Shown in pieces: positions 6,532-10,663 of a stretch of DNA of 10,663 nt (position 1 is its first letter; every line of letters begins with the position of its first letter). The position numbers were made by a program, and so were the translations under genes. The stretch is from DASXUC01 sp036004445 (GTDB taxonomy: Bacteria > Sysuimicrobiota > Sysuimicrobiia > Sysuimicrobiales > Kaftiobacteriaceae): contig DASYRL010000058.1 in the NCBI GenBank assembly GCA_036004445.1, positions 1 to 10,663 of the forward strand. Reading direction: 5' to 3'. The notes under the pieces were generated by a model that worked only from the letters and a program-made list of their open reading frames with translations, ran no database searches and was not told the origin of the DNA.

Positions 6532-7592
6532 CGGTCCGCCCTCCACAGCAGCGCCACGCCGGCCGCAGCGAGCGCAAGGTTGGGCAGCCAGGCGGCCGCA
6601 ACCGGACTCAGACGGCCGTTCAGACCCAGCGTGACCGTGATCGAGATGAGGACGTAGTAGACAATGAGGACCGCGACCGTGAGCCCCAACCCGATGGCGC
6701 GGCCAGAGCGGTGCGGGCGTAACCCCAGCGGCAGCGCGAGCAGCGCGAAGAGCGCCGCCGAGAACGGCAGCGCGAGCTTTGATTGAATCTCGACCTGATA
6801 TGGCAGCAGCGGCTGGCGGGAGCGCTCCAGGAGCCGCACGTACGTCCGCAGCTCGCTGATCGTCATCTCAGACGGATCGCGCTGTTCGGCGGCGATCTCC
6901 CGCGGCGTCCGCGACAGCTGCAGGCGCAGACGGTCGAACCGGCTGGTCACCGTGGTGTCTCCCGAAAACACGTGCAGCGTTCCGTCCTCAAACAGCCACT
7001 CCCCGTCCCGGTACGTCGCCCGCGCCGCCTCGATCACGCGCTTGAGCGTCCCCTGCTCGATTTGGTTGACGACGACGTCCTCCATCTGGCCGTCGGCCGG
7101 GCGGAAGCGCCGCACGAAGTACGCCGACTCCGTGCCGTCATGGACGTCGCGGAACAGCAGCCGCTGGATGTTCCGCTGGCTCCGCAGCGTCCGGGCCAGG
7201 GCTTGACGGTACGCCTCCTCGGCCCGCGGCACGATGAACTCGCCGGTCAGGATCGCCGCGACGCTGATTGCCAGCCCGGCGATGACCATCGGCACCGCGA
7301 TGCGGCGCAGGCTGACCCCGCTGGTGCGCATGGCCGTGATCTCCTGTCCGTCGCTGAGGCGCCCGACGGCCAGCAGCGATGCCAGCAGGGTGGCCATCGG
7401 CAGGCTGTACACGGCGAAGTACGGGAGGCGGTACGCCGCCAGCTGGAGCAGCACAAACGAGAATCCGGCTTCGCGGTTCAGACGCGCCAGCACGAAGAGG
7501 TGGTTGACCAGCAGAAATGCCGTGAAGAAGGCCACGCCGAACCCGAAGACTCCCAAGAGTTGCTTCCAGACGTAGCGGTCCAATAACCCCAC
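6528..7592 (-). CDS. LptF/LptG-family LPS export permease (YjgP/YjgQ)
   Basis: Inner-membrane permease of the Lpt ABC transporter, which with LptB lifts LPS out of the membrane toward LptC. The 354 residues match the YjgP/YjgQ layout: LLDRYVWKQLLGVFGFGVAFF at the N-terminus, SLPMATLLASLLAVGRLSDGQEITAMRTSGVS around the second and third membrane segments, and a periplasmic beta-rich domain of about 150 residues. Three C-terminal membrane segments follow, with QSKLALPFSAALFALLALPL and the LGLNGRLSPVAAAWLPN loop. I chose GTG 7592-7590 (GGGG seven bases upstream), which leads directly into the family N-terminus. A GTG at 7655 would add 21 residues encoded by the repeat array. The sequence does not tell LptF from LptG. 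Only one such gene is present, though E. coli uses both. Its stop overlaps the glycosyltransferase start. Confidence 0.92.
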   Translation of the reverse strand: MGLLDRYVWKQLLGVFGFGVAFFTAFLLVNHLFVLARLNREAGFSFVLLQLAAYRLPYFAVYSLPMATLLASLLAVGRLSDGQEITAMRTSGVSLRRIAVPMVIAGLAISVAAILTGEFIVPRAEEAYRQALARTLRSQRNIQRLLFRDVHDGTESAYFVRRFRPADGQMEDVVVNQIEQGTLKRVIEAARATYRDGEWLFEDGTLHVFSGDTTVTSRFDRLRLQLSRTPREIAAEQRDPSEMTISELRTYVRLLERSRQPLLPYQVEIQSKLALPFSAALFALLALPLGLRPHRSGRAIGLGLTVAVLIVYYVLISITVTLGLNGRLSPVAAAWLPNLALAAAGVALLWRADR

Positions 7593-7606
7593 GACTAAAC
7601 CCCGAA

Positions 7607-7735
7607 GTGACTCGTGACTGGTGACTCGTGACTCGCGACGGACTGCCCCGGCCACGGGTTCTTCGGTAGGGAACGGTGCGGATCATGATGTGTTGAATTT
7701 GCAGACAAGTCACCAGTCACGAGTCACCAGTCACG
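7607..7735. repeat. Inverted heptamer array between lptB and lptF/G
   Basis: Four GTGACTC/GTGACTG heptamers (7607-7634), a 73-base spacer, and four AGTCACC/AGTCACG heptamers (7708-7735), which are their reverse complement. The arms can pair over more than 20 bases when shifted by one unit. The element fills most of the 147-base gap between the lptB stop (TGA 7742-7740, four bases from the array) and the permease start, so it would be transcribed inside the lpt operon. Confidence 0.93.
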
Positions 7736-7739
7736 AAAT

Positions 7740-8450
7740 TCACAGGTTAAAGCGCTCTCCCAGGAATACGCGCCGCACCTCGGGGTCCGACAGGATCTGC
7801 TCCGACGTCCCGGCCAGCAGGGTCTGTCCCTCATTGATGATGACGGCGCGGTCGGTGATGGCCAGCGTATCCCGGACGTTGTGGTCGGTGATCACGATGC
7901 CCAACCCCCGCCCGCGGAGCTGACCGACGATGTCCTGGATCTCGGCCACAGAGCGCGGGTCGATCCCCGTGAATGGCTCGTCGAGGAGCACGTACGATGG
8001 TTCCATGGCCAGCACGCGGGCAATCTCGACCCGGCGCCGCTCGCCGCCGGACAGCGTGGCGCCCAACTGCCCGCGGACGCGAACGAGGCCGAAGTCGTGG
8101 AGGAGGGTGTCCAGCAGTCCATCGCCATCATGGCGGTCGGTGGCTTCCAGCACCATGCGGATGTTCTGCTCGACTGTCAGGCCGCGAAACACCGACGGTT
8201 CCTGCGCCAGGTACCCAATGCCGGCTCGGGCGCGCAGGTGGACAGGGAGCCGCGTCAGGGGCTGCCCGTCGAGGGTCACCTGCCCGCCGTCGGGATGCAC
8301 GAGCCCCACGATCATGTAGAACGTGGTCGTCTTCCCCGCCCCGTTGGGACCCAGCAGTCCGACGATCTCTCCACGCTCCGCGCGCAGGGAGACGCCGTCG
8401 ACGACGGTGCGGGGACCATAGCGCTTGACCAATCCGAGCGCTTCCAGCAT
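7740..8450 (-). CDS. lptB: LPS export ABC transporter ATP-binding protein LptB
   Basis: Cytoplasmic ATPase that powers LPS extraction with the LptF/LptG permease. The 236 residues are close to E. coli LptB (241). All ABC motifs are intact: Walker A GPNGAGKT (34-41), Q-loop Gln83 in GYLAQEPSVFRGLTV, signature LSGGE (133-137), Walker B VLLDE (154-158) with the catalytic Glu158, D-loop GIDP, and the switch His190 in ITDHN. The stretches LAQEPSVFRGLTVEQN and DEPFTGIDPRSVAEIQ and the C-terminal FLGERF are characteristic of LptB rather than LivF-type relatives. The gene begins at ATG 8450, 27 bases after lptA, with a weak ribosome-binding site. It ends immediately before the inverted heptamer array that separates it from its permease gene. 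Nothing is missing, so it should be an active ATPase. Confidence 0.96.
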   Translation of the reverse strand: MLEALGLVKRYGPRTVVDGVSLRAERGEIVGLLGPNGAGKTTTFYMIVGLVHPDGGQVTLDGQPLTRLPVHLRARAGIGYLAQEPSVFRGLTVEQNIRMVLEATDRHDGDGLLDTLLHDFGLVRVRGQLGATLSGGERRRVEIARVLAMEPSYVLLDEPFTGIDPRSVAEIQDIVGQLRGRGLGIVITDHNVRDTLAITDRAVIINEGQTLLAGTSEQILSDPEVRRVFLGERFNL

Positions 8451-8477
8451 GCGGTTATCCGGCGATAGCGGCTGAAC

Positions 8478-9290
8478 TCATGGGGCGGGCGGGGCGGGCG
8501 GAATGGTCAGGGTGGCGCCGCCGCTCGCGGTAATGAGGTTTGTCTTCAGATTGACCACGACGGTCGGGGCCTTCGCCGTCAGGCCGCCCTGCCGCACCGT
8601 GACGCCGCCGGTCAGGGTGATCAGCCCTTCGCGGTTCTGCAGCACCGCCCGTGGCGCGATGGCTTCGATGTCCCCCTTCGTCAGACGCACGTTCCCCACG
8701 GCTGTGACGACTTCGGTCGCGAGTGCCGCGTCGACGCGATCCGCGACCAGCGTCCCGCCGGAGGCGGTGACCGTCGGCCGACCGGTCGATGAGGCCTGCT
8801 GGCGTGCGTCGTCATACTCCACGCGCTCTCCGGTCAGCGTGACGCCGGAGCGTCGCAGCGTCACCGCGCCGGTGGCAACGACCTGGCGCAGGACGCGTGA
8901 GGCCTCGACCCGGTCGGCGCGCAGCGCGGTCTCCCCCTGTTCCCCCTTCAGGGTCCCTGTGACCTCCCCGGTCGCGACGAGCCGTTCTTCGGCCAGCCAG
9001 ACCGTCGCCGCCGCGGACGCGAACTCCGCCGTGGGGTCGGAATAGGCGACGCCGCCGGTCGCTTCAACCACCTGGCGCTTCGAATCGTAGATAATCTCCG
9101 GCGCCCGAACGCTGACGGCGCCACGCCGGACGGTGACCGGCGCCCCGGTCAGATGCCAGATCCCGGTGCGCTCGTCGATCTCCACGCGCGTGGCTCCCGT
9201 GACGTCGATGGGCGCGGTCTGCGCCACCACAGCGGGAGAACCGGCCAGGACCAGCGCGGCCACCACGGCAACCGTCCGCGACGCCATCAT
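8478..9290 (-). CDS. lptA: LptA/OstA-family periplasmic LPS transport protein
   Basis: Periplasmic protein of the LptA (OstA, N-terminal LptD) family, which forms the beta-jellyroll bridge carrying LPS from LptC to LptD. A signal peptide covers about residues 1-23 (cleavage likely after AVVA). The rest is repeated beta-strand pattern with OstA hallmarks: VRAPEIIYDSKRQVVEATGGV, LRADRVEAS, LTGERVEYDDARQQASSTG, LVADRVDA, VTAVGNVRLTKGDIEA, ITLTGGVTV. It ends in a Pro-rich tail (IPPAPPAP). At 270 residues it is clearly longer than E. coli LptA (185), enough for more than one OstA module. The ATG at 9290-9288 overlaps the lptC stop by ATGA, and lptB follows, the classical lptC-lptA-lptB order. An N-terminal LptD-like fragment is less likely, as no barrel follows. 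Confidence 0.92.
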   Translation of the reverse strand: MMASRTVAVVAALVLAGSPAVVAQTAPIDVTGATRVEIDERTGIWHLTGAPVTVRRGAVSVRAPEIIYDSKRQVVEATGGVAYSDPTAEFASAAATVWLAEERLVATGEVTGTLKGEQGETALRADRVEASRVLRQVVATGAVTLRRSGVTLTGERVEYDDARQQASSTGRPTVTASGGTLVADRVDAALATEVVTAVGNVRLTKGDIEAIAPRAVLQNREGLITLTGGVTVRQGGLTAKAPTVVVNLKTNLITASGGATLTIPPAPPAP

Positions 9291-9892
9291 CGGGTCCCGG
9301 CGACCGCGACCACGACGTGCCCGCTGAACGTGGTGTTCTTGAGGTCAACGTCAGCGACGACCTGATCGGCGCGGATGACCATACCGGCCTGGGTGACGAC
9401 GATGCCGCCGGATGCCACGATCCGCCTGCGCGCGGCGTCCCAACGAGCGCGCGGCGCGCGCAGCGTGCGGCCGTCGGTCGTGCGGGCGGTGACATTCCCC
9501 ATCAGTTCCACGTCTCTCGTCTTGGTCAGATACACGGCCCGGTCCGCCGCGACGGTGACCTGAGGGACGCCCTGCTTGAAGAACTGCCCCACGACCCGGC
9601 CGAGTACAACGCGCTGCTGACTCTCCTCAATGGAAAGTTGTTCCGTCCGCAGCTCCCACTGCTTCTGTCCCGCGTCGTCCGTGCCGGTCAGCCGGCCCTG
9701 TTCCAGCTCGACGGACGGCAGCGGCGCGGGCTGGCTGGGAGCCGGAGTGGCGGGGCGGGAGGGACGCACGGGTGGGGCGGCAGTCGACGGCGGAGAGACC
9801 TCGCCAGCTGGTACGCCCTGCCAGATGCGGATGGCGGCTACGCCGATCAATATTCCGACGGCCAGCCAGATCAATGGAATCCAGCGTCTCAT
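9287..9892 (-). CDS. lptC: LptC-family LPS transport protein
   Basis: Bitopic inner-membrane protein, 201 residues (E. coli LptC has 191), which receives LPS from the permease complex and passes it to LptA. A single membrane anchor lies near residues 4-24 (WIPLIWLAVGILIGVAAIRIW). A Pro/Ala/Ser-rich linker of about 35 residues follows (PPVRPSRPATPAPSQPAPLP), then the periplasmic beta-jellyroll: ELEQGRLTGTDDAGQKQWEL, FFKQGVPQVTVAADRAVYL, DVELMGNVTARTTDGRTLRA, VIRADQVVADVDLKN. I chose ATG 9892-9890 because it leads straight into the anchor. The frame is open to a GTG at 9940, but those 16 residues are encoded by the heptamer array. No clear ribosome-binding site precedes the ATG; the array lies directly upstream. 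lptA overlaps its end by ATGA. The proline linker is longer than I would expect. Confidence 0.9.
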   Translation of the reverse strand: MRRWIPLIWLAVGILIGVAAIRIWQGVPAGEVSPPSTAAPPVRPSRPATPAPSQPAPLPSVELEQGRLTGTDDAGQKQWELRTEQLSIEESQQRVVLGRVVGQFFKQGVPQVTVAADRAVYLTKTRDVELMGNVTARTTDGRTLRAPRARWDAARRRIVASGGIVVTQAGMVIRADQVVADVDLKNTTFSGHVVVAVAGTR

Positions 9893-9896
9893 GTTC

Positions 9897-9992
9897 GTGA
9901 ATCGTGCACCGTGAATAGTGAATCGAAAAGGCAACCGCACGCCTGTAATCGCGTCTGGCAGGACGATTCACGATTCACGATTCACCATGCAC
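9897..9992. repeat. Inverted heptamer array between lpxB and lptC
   Basis: Array one is GTGAATC, GTGCACC, GTGAATA, GTGAATC (9897-9924). After a 40-base spacer, array two is three exact GATTCAC units and a decayed CATGCAC (9965-9992). The arms are inverted and mostly complementary. It occupies nearly all of the 126-base gap between the lpxB stop (10021-10019) and the lptC ATG at 9892, ending four bases before that ATG. Confidence 0.9.
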
Positions 9993-10018
9993 TGGTCTTT
10001 TGCTCTGTCTATCTTATC

Positions 10019-10663
10019 CTACCCGAGCATGCCGAGCACTTCATCGGCCGCGCGGCCGACGGCCCCGGGCGGGCCAAGCTGCGCGGCGGCGGCGCGCAGA
10101 TCGGCTGCCATTGCGGCGCGCCGCGCCGGTGATTCCAGGAGATCGCCCGTCTGCGCGGCGAGGCGCCCGGGTGTCAAATCGTTCTGCAGCAGCTCCGGCA
10201 CGATCTCACGCCCGGCCAGCAGGTTGGGAAGCGAGATCCGCCTCGTCGACAGTACCGCCAGCGCGATCAGGGCGCTGAGCGCCGGCAGCCGGTACCCTAC
10301 GACCAGGGGGACGCCCATGACGGCGGCTTCGAGCGTGGCGGTCCCGCTGGCCGCCATCAAGACCGATGCTTCGGCCATCGCGTCGTACACCGCCGCGGTC
10401 ACCCGCACCGGCAGCGTCGTCCGCGCGACGTATCGGTCGACGGCCGGCCGCAGATGGGGGGCAGCGACCGGGAGCACGAACTCCAGGTCGCGATGCCGCC
10501 GGGCGAGGCGTGCAGCGGCGTCAAGCATGATGGGAAGGAGCAGTGCCACCTCCTGCGCCCGGCTGCCCGGCAGCAGCCCCACCACGCGGGAACCGGCACT
10601 GAGGCCGAGGCGCGCCCTGCGGATGTCCAGATCCCACATGGGCCGGACCATGTCAACGGCGGG
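10019..10663 (-). CDS. lpxB: Lipid-A-disaccharide synthase LpxB (5' truncated)
   Basis: C-terminal 214 residues of LpxB, the GT19 enzyme that joins UDP-2,3-diacylglucosamine and lipid X into the lipid A disaccharide at the inner membrane. The frame is open to the window edge, so the N-terminus is outside. Visible family motifs are the PAVDMV stretch at the very edge (matching the usual HPLVD region), VVGLLPGSRAQEV near 10550-10600, the acceptor/donor region MAASGTATLEAAVMGVPLVVGYR near 10310, and ISLPNLLAGREIVPELLQND near 10190-10240, diagnostic for LpxB. The stop TAG is at 10021-10019. It is the first gene of the LPS block here; an upstream lpx cluster is likely but unseen. The inverted heptamer array separates it from lptC. 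Confidence 0.95.
   Translation of the reverse strand, partial: PAVDMVRPMWDLDIRRARLGLSAGSRVVGLLPGSRAQEVALLLPIMLDAAARLARRHRDLEFVLPVAAPHLRPAVDRYVARTTLPVRVTAAVYDAMAEASVLMAASGTATLEAAVMGVPLVVGYRLPALSALIALAVLSTRRISLPNLLAGREIVPELLQNDLTPGRLAAQTGDLLESPARRAAMAADLRAAAAQLGPPGAVGRAADEVLGMLG

Noticed and set aside
6783..7586. Plus-strand open frame of 267 codons
   Set aside because: Antisense to the LptF/LptG permease, with a Gln/Arg/His-rich composition typical of a shadow frame.

Overview
The window is a densely packed stretch of a GC-rich genome in which every gene I can support lies on the minus strand, so transcription runs from high to low coordinates. The gene content (lipid A synthesis, an Lpt lipopolysaccharide export set, an O-antigen ligase and a TonB-dependent outer-membrane receptor) shows a diderm, LPS-making bacterium. 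A DUF3084 gene beside the lpt genes recalls diderm members of the Terrabacteria (cyanobacteria, Armatimonadota and related uncultured phyla). That placement comes from memory of family distribution; the sequence does not prove it.

Right part (10663 down to 4784), the envelope operon in reading order: lpxB (5' end outside the window), lptC, lptA, lptB, one LptF/LptG-type permease, a polyprenol-phosphate-sugar family 2 glycosyltransferase, and a DUF3084 membrane protein. lptC/lptA and the permease/glycosyltransferase pair overlap by ATGA, so these genes are probably cotranscribed and partly coupled in translation. LpxB makes the lipid A disaccharide. LptB with the permease would extract finished LPS from the inner membrane, and LptC and LptA would pass it across the periplasm. 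No lptD, lptE or second permease gene is visible.

Left part (4783 down to 1), a cobalamin-controlled uptake cassette: a roughly 275-base cobalamin riboswitch with two unusually elongated arms precedes a BtuB-like receptor. A DUF6580 membrane protein, a TonB-like energy transducer and an O-antigen ligase/polymerase-like protein (3' end outside the window) follow with gaps of 53 and 1 bases and a one-base overlap. The receptor would bring corrinoid through the outer membrane with energy from the TonB protein. DUF6580 is a candidate for the inner-membrane step.

The most unusual feature is a set of three inverted repeat arrays at gene junctions (6426-6520, 7607-7735, 9897-9992). Each has four short tandem units (7 or 8 bases), a spacer, and four units in inverted orientation. 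The unit sequence differs at each site but the architecture is the same. Each array lies just upstream of a start codon or runs into the N-terminal coding extension of the next gene, which makes those starts ambiguous. I see no rRNA, tRNA, CRISPR array, insertion sequence or convincing intrinsic terminator.
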